A DNA stretch of 64,000 nt. Source: Anaerolineae bacterium. GTDB taxonomy: Bacteria; Chloroflexota; Anaerolineae; Anaerolineales; Villigracilaceae. Shown piece by piece: positions 25,522-32,860 of the stretch (its first letter is position 1; each line of letters begins with the position of its first letter). The stretch is from positions 61,309 through 125,308 of the forward strand of contig JAJPIZ010000006.1 of the NCBI GenBank assembly GCA_021324435.1, given 5' to 3'. A program made the position numbers and the translations under genes. The notes beneath the pieces are model-generated. The model ran no database searches and was not told the DNA's origin. It saw nothing but the letters and a program-made list of their open reading frames with translations.

Positions 25522-26598
25522 ATGTCGTATGGCATTTTGCTGGTAGATGACCAGCGCGATATCCTTCGGCTTCTGCATTCAACGCTCGATACGTTGAAGA
25601 ACTCGGAACTTGAAATTATCGAGGCCCCTTCCGGCGAGGAAGCATTGCTGGAAGTGGGACGTCATCGCATTGATTTGCTTGTCACCGATTATCTCCTGCC
25701 CGGCATCACGGGCATCGAGTTAATGCACAAGGTCCGCGTCAAACACCCTGATGTAAAAGTAATTCTGATCACCGGCACGACCGATCGCAAAGCCCGCGAT
25801 GAAATGTTGAACGCGGGCGCCATCGCCACCTTCGATAAGCCCATTGCCCTCGCTGATTTTCTGGATGTAGTCGAGCGCAGTCTCGGGCTCGTCCGCACGA
25901 TCTTCCCTCCCGAATCGGATGCAAAGACTCAAGCGCGTCGTTCGCGGATCTCGGACCTGCTCGCCAATTTCCGGCAGGACATCAAGGCCGACGCGGTTTT
26001 TCTGCTCAATGACAAAGGCCTTGTCATGGCGCGCGCAGGAGACTTGCGCGATAGCAGTATGGAGGTCTCGCTTCTTTCCGGCCTGACGGCCATCTTCACA
26101 GCCGGACTCAAAGTCGCCAAATTCAATCATCAGGAAAATCTCGATCACTATTATGTGTTCAGCGGAGGCGATCACGATCTGCTGATGGTTCCTGCAGATC
26201 CGGGCTATTCACTTCTGCTGGCCGGCAATGGACTTGCCAAACGCGAGAACATCATTGACACATTGGATGCGATTTTGGCGCTTCGGAACGAAGTATCGCG
26301 ATCCCTGCGTTCCATGGGCGTGACGTCCGAACTCAAAGAGCCTGAAGGCCCTCCGCCGCCATCTCCAACTCCTGTTGTGAAAAAGAAATCCAAGACGGGC
26401 GAACTTCAAAAGACTCCACCCGCCCCGGAGATGGAAGCGTTATTGAAAGACGCGGCTAAAAAGAGAGTCAAACAGGAAGAGATGGATGAATTTTGGAATC
26501 AGGCCGCGGAACAACATGCCAATAAGTCCGATAATCCGGAAGTCATTTCCTATGAAGAGGCGCGCAAGATGGGTCTCACGCCGGATGGAGAGAAATAA
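25522..26598 (+). CDS. Response regulator with Roadblock/LC7-like domain
   Basis: A 358-residue protein. Residues 1-120 are a receiver domain: acidic pair Asp9-Asp10, phospho-acceptor Asp56 in LLVTDYLLPG, and Lys in TFDKPIAL. Residues about 135-260 look like a Roadblock/LC7 (MglB-like) fold (IKADAVFLLNDKGLVMARAG; LMVPADPGYSLLLAGNGL). A Pro/Lys-rich linker and a charged tail follow (EEMDEFWNQAAEQHANKSDN, then SYEEARKMGLTPDGEK). No DNA-binding or enzymatic output is present, so signalling probably works by protein contact, perhaps with a small GTPase of the MglA type (inference). It is likely separate from the ABC genes (58-bp gap). Confidence 0.85.
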   Translation: MSYGILLVDDQRDILRLLHSTLDTLKNSELEIIEAPSGEEALLEVGRHRIDLLVTDYLLPGITGIELMHKVRVKHPDVKVILITGTTDRKARDEMLNAGAIATFDKPIALADFLDVVERSLGLVRTIFPPESDAKTQARRSRISDLLANFRQDIKADAVFLLNDKGLVMARAGDLRDSSMEVSLLSGLTAIFTAGLKVAKFNHQENLDHYYVFSGGDHDLLMVPADPGYSLLLAGNGLAKRENIIDTLDAILALRNEVSRSLRSMGVTSELKEPEGPPPPSPTPVVKKKSKTGELQKTPPAPEMEALLKDAAKKRVKQEEMDEFWNQAAEQHANKSDNPEVISYEEARKMGLTPDGEK

Positions 26599-26655
26599 AA
26601 ATAAATATGATACAATCTGCCCGCTTGTCCTGAGATTTGTCAGGGCTGGTTTGAT

Positions 26656-26726
26656 TGGGGCGTGGTGCAAGGGCAGCACACCAGACTTTGAATCTGTGGA
26701 TCTTGGTTCGAATCCAGGCGCCCCAG
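26656..26726 (+). tRNA. trnQ: tRNA-Gln (anticodon TTG)
   Basis: The acceptor stem TGGGGCG (26656-26662) pairs with CGCCCCA (26719-26725), with discriminator G26726. The anticodon stem is CAGA / TCTG around the loop CTTTGAA, giving anticodon TTG at 26688-26690 (reads CAA). The T arm is GTTCGAATC. CCA is not fully encoded. A terminator follows at 26770. Confidence 0.95.
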
Positions 26727-26769
26727 CAAGATCAAGAAACCCGCGCAGGCGGGAATTTTTCTCTCATCA

Positions 26770-26800
26770 ACAGGCTTGCGCGCGCAGGCCTGTTTTGTTT
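26770..26800 (+). terminator. Terminator after tRNA-Gln
   Basis: A 10-bp stem ACAGGCTTGC / GCAGGCCTGT (one G-T pair) with GCGC loop, followed by TTTTGTTT. It separates the tRNA transcript from glmU, whose ribosome-binding site begins at 26801. Confidence 0.85.
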
Positions 26801-26811
26801 AGGAGTTGACT

Positions 26812-28176
26812 ATGAAAGTCACTGCCATCGTACTCGCCGCAGGTCAGGGCACTCGCATGAAATCCGATTTGCCCAAGGTCCTGCATCCGATTTGTGGCAA
26901 GCCCATGCTTTGGCATGTGCTTGAATCATTGAAACACGCGATCACCGAGAAGCCGGTTGTGATCGTCGGGTACGGCGCGGAACAGGTGAAGGCTTTTGCC
27001 GCGGACTCCGCTCAATGCGTCCTGCAAGAGCCGCAGCTGGGGACGGCTCACGCCGCGTTGCAGGCCGAGTCGCTTGTCAAAGACAAAGCAGATTATGTCA
27101 TCGTCACCTACGCAGACATGCCTCTCCTGCGCGGCCAAACGTTTCAGCAACTTCTCGAGACTCAACGCCTCAATTCCGGACCCTTCAGCCTGCTGACCGT
27201 TATCGCGGATGACCCCCGCGGCTTTGGGCGAATCGTCCGCAAGGCGGACGGCACTGTCGCAGCCATTGTCGAGGAATATGTTGCTACGCCTGAGCAACAG
27301 AAGATCAAAGAATTGAACGTCGGCGCATATTGCTTCAAAGCCGATTGGTTATGGGACGCTCTGCATCGCATTCAGAAGAATCCGCGGAAGGGCGAATATT
27401 ATCTGACAGATGTTGTCGAACTCGCTGTGAAAGAAAACTTGCCGGTTCAAGCAGTGGTGCATCATGACCTGATCGAGACGATTGGAATCAACACGCGCAT
27501 TCATCTCGCCGAAGCGGAGGCGGCCATGCGCCGTCGCATCAACGAGATGCACATGTTGAACGGTGTCACAATGACCGACCCGGCATCAACGTACATCGAA
27601 GCAGGCGTGATCATCGGAAAAGATACAACGATTTTGCCTAACACTTACATTCAAGGTGACACAATCATCGGCGAGCGAAATATCATCGGGCCGAACTCGC
27701 ACATTCGCGACACAAAGATCGGAAACGGCTGTAAAATTTTTATGTCGGTCATGGAAGGTGCCGTGCTGGAAGACGGTGTGGATATGGGTCCGTTCGCTCG
27801 TTTGCGCAAGGGCGCGCATTTGGGCAGACATGTCCACATGGGCAACTTCGGCGAAGTCAAAGACTCGTATCTGGCCGAAGGCGTGAAGATGGGACACTTC
27901 TCGTACATCGGCAATGCCACCATCGGCGCGAACACCAACATCGGCGCAGGGACGATTACCTGCAATTTCGACGGTGAGAAAAAACACCCCACTGAAATCG
28001 GTGAAAATGTATTCATTGGTTCGGATACCATGCTGGTCGCGCCGCTCAAGATCGGTTCCGGCGCGCGCACCGGCGCGGGTGCGGTGGTGACGAAGAACGT
28101 CGCCGAAGATACGCTCGTGGTTGGAATGCCCGCGCGTGCCATCAAGAAATTTGAAAGAAAAGAAAAGAAAAAATAA
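26812..28176 (+). CDS. glmU: Bifunctional UDP-GlcNAc pyrophosphorylase / glucosamine-1-phosphate acetyltransferase
   Basis: A 454-residue enzyme for the last two steps to UDP-GlcNAc, the peptidoglycan precursor. The N-terminal uridylyltransferase has LAAGQGTRMKSDLPKVLHPI and the YADMPLL metal site. The C-terminal left-handed beta-helix (from about 245) has hexapeptide repeats, then GTITCNFDGEKKHPTEIGEN with the acetyltransferase Asn/Lys region, and GAGAVVTKNVAEDTLVVGMP. The ATG at 26812 has AGGAG six bases upstream; an in-frame TTG at 26806 is rejected. The lysine-rich end (KKFERKEKKK) is typical. Confidence 0.96.
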   Translation: MKVTAIVLAAGQGTRMKSDLPKVLHPICGKPMLWHVLESLKHAITEKPVVIVGYGAEQVKAFAADSAQCVLQEPQLGTAHAALQAESLVKDKADYVIVTYADMPLLRGQTFQQLLETQRLNSGPFSLLTVIADDPRGFGRIVRKADGTVAAIVEEYVATPEQQKIKELNVGAYCFKADWLWDALHRIQKNPRKGEYYLTDVVELAVKENLPVQAVVHHDLIETIGINTRIHLAEAEAAMRRRINEMHMLNGVTMTDPASTYIEAGVIIGKDTTILPNTYIQGDTIIGERNIIGPNSHIRDTKIGNGCKIFMSVMEGAVLEDGVDMGPFARLRKGAHLGRHVHMGNFGEVKDSYLAEGVKMGHFSYIGNATIGANTNIGAGTITCNFDGEKKHPTEIGENVFIGSDTMLVAPLKIGSGARTGAGAVVTKNVAEDTLVVGMPARAIKKFERKEKKK

Positions 28177-28189
28177 ATACGACAAAACA

Positions 28190-28270
28190 TGTCATGCTGA
28201 GGAGGGCGTAGCCCGACGAAGCGACTCGTTCTTCAAAAGAACGAGACCCTTCGTTTCACTCAGGGTGACA
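28190..28270. repeat. Palindromic dispersed repeat
   Basis: The outer arms TGTCATGCTGAG (28190-28201) and CTCAGGGTGACA (28259-28270) are mostly complementary. The inner arms CTCGTTCTT (28225-28233) and AAGAACGAG (28237-28245) are perfect. It contains the words GTAGCCCGACGAAGCGA and lies between glmU and cdd; similar words occur at 6481 and 63921. Confidence 0.85.
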
Positions 28271-28287
28271 TTCAATAAAAGGTTTCT

Positions 28288-28695
28288 ATGCCACAACTCA
28301 GCGAAGACTATAAACAACTGATCGAACTTGCCAACGAAGCGCGCCGCCGCGCCTATGTGCCTTACTCCCATTACGCGGTCGGGTCCGCGCTCCGTACAAA
28401 GACCGGGCGCGTCTTTACCGGCGTCAATATCGAGAACGCCGCGTATCCGCAGACCATGTGCGCGGAACGTGTGGCGATTTTCAAAGCCATCTCGGAGGGC
28501 GAACGCGAGATCGAGGTCATCTCGGTCGTGACCGAAACCGGCGGTTCGCCGTGCGGCGGATGCCGCCAGGTGCTGGCCGAGTTCGGCCTCGATACCATCG
28601 TCTTGATCGCGGATGCAAAGGGAAAACTGATTCAGAAAACGACGGTAGCCGAATTACTGCCCGGCGCGTTTACATCTGAAAAGCTCTCACGATAA
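28288..28695 (+). CDS. cdd: Cytidine deaminase
   Basis: A 135-residue tetrameric zinc enzyme that deaminates cytidine and deoxycytidine in pyrimidine salvage. The zinc/catalytic motifs are MCAERVAIFKAI (Cys-Ala-Glu) and PCGGCRQVLAEF (PCxxC). The substrate loop TGVNIENAAYPQT is intact. Length and start (MPQLSEDYKQLIELA) match the family. It is followed by an SdpI-like gene 15 bp downstream and recO, with which it probably forms an operon. Confidence 0.96.
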   Translation: MPQLSEDYKQLIELANEARRRAYVPYSHYAVGSALRTKTGRVFTGVNIENAAYPQTMCAERVAIFKAISEGEREIEVISVVTETGGSPCGGCRQVLAEFGLDTIVLIADAKGKLIQKTTVAELLPGAFTSEKLSR

Positions 28696-28710
28696 ATTCG
28701 AGCGCAGAAC

Positions 28711-29040
28711 ATGTTTAACCAGCCGTTCTTTATTCCGTCCGCGTTGATTGCCCTGCTTTCCATCCCGCTCATCTTTGGCTGGATTTCCCGCCAGTTCATT
28801 TACGGCGTCCGCACTCCGAAGACTCTTTCCAGTGATGAGATTTGGTATCCAGCGAATCGATTTGCAGGAGTCGTTCTCCTGATTTCCAGCGGAATTTATT
28901 TTGCCATAGCCTGGACTTTTCCTGATGCAAGTACTGTCACAAATATCGGCTTTGTGTTTTGGGTCATTCATCTCGGCGCGTTTGCTTTGCCCCTCATCGC
29001 CAGCCTGTTTCTGATTCGTTTCTACGTTCGATCCTTATAA
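28711..29040 (+). CDS. SdpI-like membrane protein
   Basis: A 109-residue protein with three predicted helices: IPSALIALLSIPLIFGWISR; FAGVVLLISSGIYFAIAW; and a C-terminal FWVIHLGAFALPLIASLFLI. The cytoplasmic segment YGVRTPKTLSSDEIWYPANR matches the SdpI-family pattern (G-[IV]-R-T-P-x-T-L-x-[SD]-x-x-x-W). The family includes immunity and signal-transducing membrane proteins. Its stop codon is immediately followed by the recO start, so translation may be coupled. Confidence 0.75.
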   Translation: MFNQPFFIPSALIALLSIPLIFGWISRQFIYGVRTPKTLSSDEIWYPANRFAGVVLLISSGIYFAIAWTFPDASTVTNIGFVFWVIHLGAFALPLIASLFLIRFYVRSL

Positions 29041-29799
29041 ATGCGCGATACCTTTCATTCCTTGCGCGTGGAGGCCGTCGTCCTTCGCCATGCCGATTAC
29101 GGCGAGGCCGACCGATTGTTGACTCTGTACACGCGTCAACTCGGCAAGACGCGCGCCATCGTCAAAGGCGCGCGCAAACTGACCTCGCGCAAGGCCGGAC
29201 ATCTCGAACCGTTTACGCACGTCAAACTTCAACTGGCGAAGGGCCGCGACCTGTTCATCGTCACGCAGGCCGATACGATTGATGTATATTTACCATTGCA
29301 CGAAGATTTGATTCTCACGGGACACGCGTCGTACGTTCTTGAATTGCTTGACCGTTTCACATATGAAGATGATGCGGAGAATCTTTCGATCTTTCGACTC
29401 TTGACCGAAACGCTGGCGCGCCTCGCATCAAAATCAGACCCGTGGATTTGCATCCGTTATTTTGAAATGCGCCTGCTGGATTACTTGGGGTTTCGTCCAC
29501 AACTCTTCGAGTGCGCCAACTGCGGACGTGAGATCGTCGCCGAAGATCAATTTTTTTCGTTCAGCGCGGGCGGAGTCATTGACCCGAATTGCGGAGCAGG
29601 TCTGCCCAATTTGAAAAATATTTCCATGGATGCGCTCAAATATCTGCGTCACTTCCAACGCTCGAGCTACGCCGAGGCGTCCCGCGCGCGGCCCAGCCTC
29701 GAGGTCCAGAAAGAGACGGAGAGTCTCATGCAGGGCTATTTCACATATCTGCTCGAACGCGAATTGAACACGCCTAATTTTCTGAAGCATATGCGCTAG
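29041..29799 (+). CDS. recO: DNA repair protein RecO
   Basis: A 252-residue recombination mediator that helps load RecA on SSB-coated DNA (RecFOR pathway). The N-terminal OB fold (LRVEAVVLRHADYGEADRLL; YTRQLGKTRAIVKGARK) and C-terminal helical domain are visible. The zinc motif begins with CANC (about residue 159) and continues with C near 181. It starts directly after the upstream stop. Its last 26 bp overlap the 3' end of the convergent acyltransferase gene, which also suggests later insertion of that neighbour. Confidence 0.93.
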   Translation: MRDTFHSLRVEAVVLRHADYGEADRLLTLYTRQLGKTRAIVKGARKLTSRKAGHLEPFTHVKLQLAKGRDLFIVTQADTIDVYLPLHEDLILTGHASYVLELLDRFTYEDDAENLSIFRLLTETLARLASKSDPWICIRYFEMRLLDYLGFRPQLFECANCGREIVAEDQFFSFSAGGVIDPNCGAGLPNLKNISMDALKYLRHFQRSSYAEASRARPSLEVQKETESLMQGYFTYLLERELNTPNFLKHMR

Positions 29800-30913
29800 C
29801 TGGGATATCAAAATAGCGCGACTTCAAATTCAGAATTGGTTTTTCTACAAAATGGTAGCTTATGGTTGATATGATGATGGTGGTTATTAGCGCTATCCAA
29901 AATACTCCGGGGGAGCCAAATGTGTATGGTAGGGAATGTTTCTTGAGGACGGCTACCACCACTGCAGTTGTGAAAAAGTGATAGACATATAGCCCATAGG
30001 ATATCTTGCCGAGGTAGCTTAAAATGCTACCACTTAAATCACTCTGGAAAAGCTTTGTTCTGACAATACAATATATTAATATGGCAAACAGATAATTCAA
30101 GAGGCTGTATCCCCACACCTCCTTGTAGGCACCTATCAGTGGAAGCTCATATCCTAGGGTGGCCAATACGTAGTGGCCGGTTATAAAATAATCTGTGATT
30201 AGACCTATTACAGGAATAGCAATCACTAGGCCAAGAAGTTGCAGTCGAGGATATGGTATATCAAACCGTGAGATATATGCTCCTAATGCGAATGCGTCTA
30301 CATGTGAAAAAGGAAGCACGTATGTCGCCTGTTGAGGGTCGGCGAGCAGAAATGGGAAAAGGTGATTTCGAAAAATGATGGTCGTTATCAAACGAAAAAT
30401 AGGACCTAATCCTATGGCGTAGAGGAAAAGTTTTTTCAGATGTTTCTTAGGTATAAGAAAGATTAGGAAAGGCCAAATCAAGTAAAATTGTTCTTCCACC
30501 GAAAGTGACCATAAATGGCTGAAGGCCCAAGTTTTTCTATATCCAGCGCTGGCGAAGAAAAAATCGTAGACATAGAAAATACCATACCATATATTATGAT
30601 AAAATTCCTGTCTGAAATTGGTAGCTAGTGGACCAAAATTATAGTTAGGGGATACGAAAACAATTACTGCCAAAATTAGAAGATATAAATAATATAGCGG
30701 CAATATGCGAAGTGCGCGCCTGGCGTAAAACTTTATAAAAAAGTCCTTGACGGGAAGCGATCCTTTCATACGCAATAAGATATCGGTGATGAGGAAGCCT
30801 GATAGCACAAAGAACAAATCCACCCCTGCCCAACCAAATCGGATTTTTCCAGTGTGATACGCGAAAACACCCAAAAATGCAAGAGCGCGTAATCCGTTCA
30901 ATCCTTCAATCAT
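29774..30913 (-). CDS. Acyltransferase 3 family membrane protein (OafA-like)
   Basis: A 379-residue integral membrane acyltransferase, predicted to O-acylate a surface polysaccharide or peptidoglycan sugar. Signatures: GLNGLRALAFLGVFAYHTGK with the conserved Arg and His, FFVLSGFLIT, and WSLSVEEQFYLIWPF. About ten hydrophobic helices are visible, ending in FVEKPILNLKSRYF. The DNA is strikingly AT-richer than both neighbours and the codon choice is different. The gene sits alone on the minus strand and overlaps recO by 26 bp; all this suggests horizontal acquisition. Upstream GGAGAAGC is a plausible ribosome-binding site. Confidence 0.88.
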   Translation of the reverse strand: MIEGLNGLRALAFLGVFAYHTGKIRFGWAGVDLFFVLSGFLITDILLRMKGSLPVKDFFIKFYARRALRILPLYYLYLLILAVIVFVSPNYNFGPLATNFRQEFYHNIWYGIFYVYDFFFASAGYRKTWAFSHLWSLSVEEQFYLIWPFLIFLIPKKHLKKLFLYAIGLGPIFRLITTIIFRNHLFPFLLADPQQATYVLPFSHVDAFALGAYISRFDIPYPRLQLLGLVIAIPVIGLITDYFITGHYVLATLGYELPLIGAYKEVWGYSLLNYLFAILIYCIVRTKLFQSDLSGSILSYLGKISYGLYVYHFFTTAVVVAVLKKHSLPYTFGSPGVFWIALITTIIISTISYHFVEKPILNLKSRYFDIPASAYASEN

Positions 30914-30962
30914 TGCTTCTCCATTTCAAAACTCAGAGCGGCGAGAGAAAAGAATTCCCAGT

Positions 30963-32147
30963 TTACTTTATTCGTCTGCTCCAATTCAAGATGAAAATCT
31001 TGGCAACCAGGGCAATAATTGGATTCAGAACGCGCCAGAAAAAAATTTGAAACCAATGCCATTTTAACCTATATAAGATTTCCGCGATGAGCCAGCGCGC
31101 CATCAACGTTTGACCGAGGGCGCTTCGGACGACCCGCCAGCGGTATCCGGTAAATGAAAAGTCATTGCGCCGAAGCGACTCGCCGATTTCGCGCGCCGCC
31201 ACCGCTCCGTAACCGAGCGCGATGCTGATGCCCTCGCCGAAGATCGGGTCCGCGCCGACCGCGTCGCCCACCAGCAGAACGCGCGGCACCGACATTCGAT
31301 TCATCGGGCTGAACCAGCGAATGGGATGGCCTTTGAGTTCAACGTCGTTGAGATCGAATCCGTGACGCGCCATCTCTTCGGCCAACGGGTCTTTGAGCGC
31401 AGGCCGCGGCTGATCTGCGAGAATGTTTGTGTCGTAGATTCCCCAGCATCGCATGGGCTGGCCCTTGACTTGCGTTGGAAAATCCCACACATACCCCGCG
31501 ATGCCCGCGGGCACGGGGAAGAAATCAAAGAATGCTACCCCCACCCGGCCTCCCCCAAATCCGAAGGATTTGCGGGAGGTGCCCGCAGGGCGGTGGGGGT
31601 CGGGCTGGGAGGGGGTGAGAACTTCCAGCACGCGTGCGGTATGAACCGGCGCGTTGGGCAAAATACACCGCCGCACGATTCCGTTCGAGCCATCCGCGCC
31701 GACGACAACTTGCGCGGTGAATGTTTCTTCATCTGTTTCGACAATTACGCTACCATCCCGCGGCTGGACATTTTTCACTGCTATTCCTTCTCTAATCTCT
31801 ATTCCTCTACTCTCTGCTTTTTTCGCCAGCCAGTTATCAAATTCATCGCGGCGCACGACGCGGATCGTGTGCGTGTGTGGAATGCGGATCTCGAGTCCTT
31901 TTCCCGCGAAATCAAAATGCGCGCTGACCGCGTCTACATGCGGGACCTCGCTGGTATCGAGGCCGAGGCGCTGGAGGATGATCTCGGCGTCTGCGACCAA
32001 GCCGCCCGCGCATAGTTTCGGGCGCGGATAATGTTCCTTTTCGAGGATCAGGATGCGGTCCGTGAGATGCGGATACAGTTTCGCGAGGTGAAGCGCGGTC
32101 GAGAGTCCGCTGGGTCCGCCGCCGAGGATGAGGATATCGTGTGTCAT
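30963..32147 (-). CDS. Geranylgeranyl-reductase-family FAD oxidoreductase
   Basis: A 394-residue flavoprotein. The N-terminal FAD motif is ILGGGPSGLSTALHLA; the ribityl/phosphate motif is VVGADGSNGIVRR; the second FAD motif is LLVGDAVGADPIFGEGISIA. These are typical of the GGR/UbiH-like group that reduces isoprenoid chains or hydroxylates quinones, so lipid or menaquinone side-chain metabolism is plausible. The ATG at 32147 (MTHDILILGG) is preferred over 32162. A repeat-derived in-frame segment (SQPDPHRPAGTSRKSFGFGG) interrupts the domain before VAFFDFFPVPAGIAGYVWDF, between the two FAD motifs. Confidence 0.85.
   Translation of the reverse strand: MTHDILILGGGPSGLSTALHLAKLYPHLTDRILILEKEHYPRPKLCAGGLVADAEIILQRLGLDTSEVPHVDAVSAHFDFAGKGLEIRIPHTHTIRVVRRDEFDNWLAKKAESRGIEIREGIAVKNVQPRDGSVIVETDEETFTAQVVVGADGSNGIVRRCILPNAPVHTARVLEVLTPSQPDPHRPAGTSRKSFGFGGGRVGVAFFDFFPVPAGIAGYVWDFPTQVKGQPMRCWGIYDTNILADQPRPALKDPLAEEMARHGFDLNDVELKGHPIRWFSPMNRMSVPRVLLVGDAVGADPIFGEGISIALGYGAVAAREIGESLRRNDFSFTGYRWRVVRSALGQTLMARWLIAEILYRLKWHWFQIFFWRVLNPIIALVAKIFILNWSRRIK
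31535..31619. repeat. In-frame GC-rich palindromic repeat in the FAD oxidoreductase
   Basis: Words CTACCCCCACCCGGCCTCCC and, inverted, GGTCGGGCTGGGAGGGGGTG enclose AAATCCGAAGGATTT. The element is a rough palindrome of about 85 bp. It is entirely translated on the minus strand without a stop and would not be expected in the conserved fold. Confidence 0.8.
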
Positions 32148-32221
32148 AACGCCAAGTATCAAAGAAAATTATAGCATCGGGGAAAACACCTCCCGCCCCT
32201 GTTCCAGAAAAAGCGAAGACC

Positions 32222-32250
32222 TTGACTTAGAACATACGTTCTAATATAAT
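32222..32250 (+). promoter_or_regulatory. Consensus promoter with embedded GAAC-N4-GTTC palindrome
   Basis: The -35 TTGACT (32222-32227) and -10 TATAAT (32245-32250) have a 17-nt spacer. Spanning the spacer is a perfect palindrome TTAGAAC-ATAC-GTTCTAA (32227-32244). Its core GAACATACGTTC matches the GAAC-N4-GTTC form of Gram-positive-type LexA boxes. A repressor bound here would block both promoter elements. Predicted initiation near 32257 means the TIR protein start at 32294, not the upstream ATG at 32249. Confidence 0.8.
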
Positions 32251-32293
32251 GATTCAAGCCTCTTTGCCTAAGTTGGACTCTCATGGTGCACAA

Positions 32294-32722
32294 ATGGTAT
32301 CCAGACGACGACTCCGCGTGTTCCTTGCTCATGCGCACAGCGATCAGGAAGATGTTCGCAATCTGTATCATCGCCTGATCAAAGACGGCATCGAGGCCTG
32401 GCTGGATGAACAGAAACTTTTGCCGGGGCAGGCCTGGGAATATGAAATCCGCAAGGCCGTACGCGAAAGCGATGTGGTCATCGTCTGCCTCTCAAAACAA
32501 TTCAACAGGCAAAAAGGCTATCGTCAGAAGGAGGTGCGCATCGCGCTGGAGGAGGCAGATTTGCTTCCCGAGGGTCAGATCTTCATTGTCCCCGCCCGTC
32601 TGGAGGAATGCGACCTGCCTGAAAGTCTGCGCCGCTGGCAGAGGGTGGACTTGTTTGAAGTGAACGGCTATAAAAAATTATTGCAGGCTTTGCGCAGACG
32701 CGCCGCACTGTTAGTAAAGTAG
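32294..32722 (+). CDS. Stand-alone TIR-domain protein
   Basis: A 142-residue protein that is essentially one TIR domain: RRRLRVFLAHAHSDQEDVRN (strand A and AA loop), GIEAWLDEQKLLPGQAWEYE, RESDVVIVCLSKQFN, and QIFIVPARLEECDLPE. The WxxE motif (W48-E51) sits where bacterial TIR NADases carry the catalytic Glu, so NAD hydrolysis or signalling is possible. No effector, sensor domain or partner gene is adjacent (glyQS follows, a flavoprotein diverges). The start at 32294 is favoured because the predicted transcript begins after the earlier ATG at 32249. The promoter has a LexA-box-like palindrome. Confidence 0.85.
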   Translation: MVSRRRLRVFLAHAHSDQEDVRNLYHRLIKDGIEAWLDEQKLLPGQAWEYEIRKAVRESDVVIVCLSKQFNRQKGYRQKEVRIALEEADLLPEGQIFIVPARLEECDLPESLRRWQRVDLFEVNGYKKLLQALRRRAALLVK

Positions 32723-32832
32723 TTTGCTTATCAATTGCCCGTTGATGTTAAGGAGGCCTTTGGGCATTTTTGATTGTTATTTGCCATCTTCCATTAACCA
32801 TCAGTTATAATCCCTCTTGCAAACCAAATCCC

Positions 32833-32860
32833 GAATATCGAATTGCGAACATCGAATGCC
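32833..32860. repeat. CGAATATCGAA words overlapping the glyQS start
   Basis: CCGAATATCGAATTGCGAAC plus ATCGAATGCC: tandem forms of a CGAATATCG word, the same word that builds the palindrome between nuoF and nuoG at 47583. The glyQS ATG (32856) lies inside the last copy. Confidence 0.7.

Noticed and set aside
27586..28185. Antisense frames over the glmU beta-helix
   Set aside because: The repeat nature of the hexapeptide codons keeps several frames open; glmU is certain here.
32249..32293. Upstream ATG at 32249 as the TIR protein start
   Set aside because: It lies within the -10 region and before the predicted transcription start; the TIR fold begins after the ATG at 32294.
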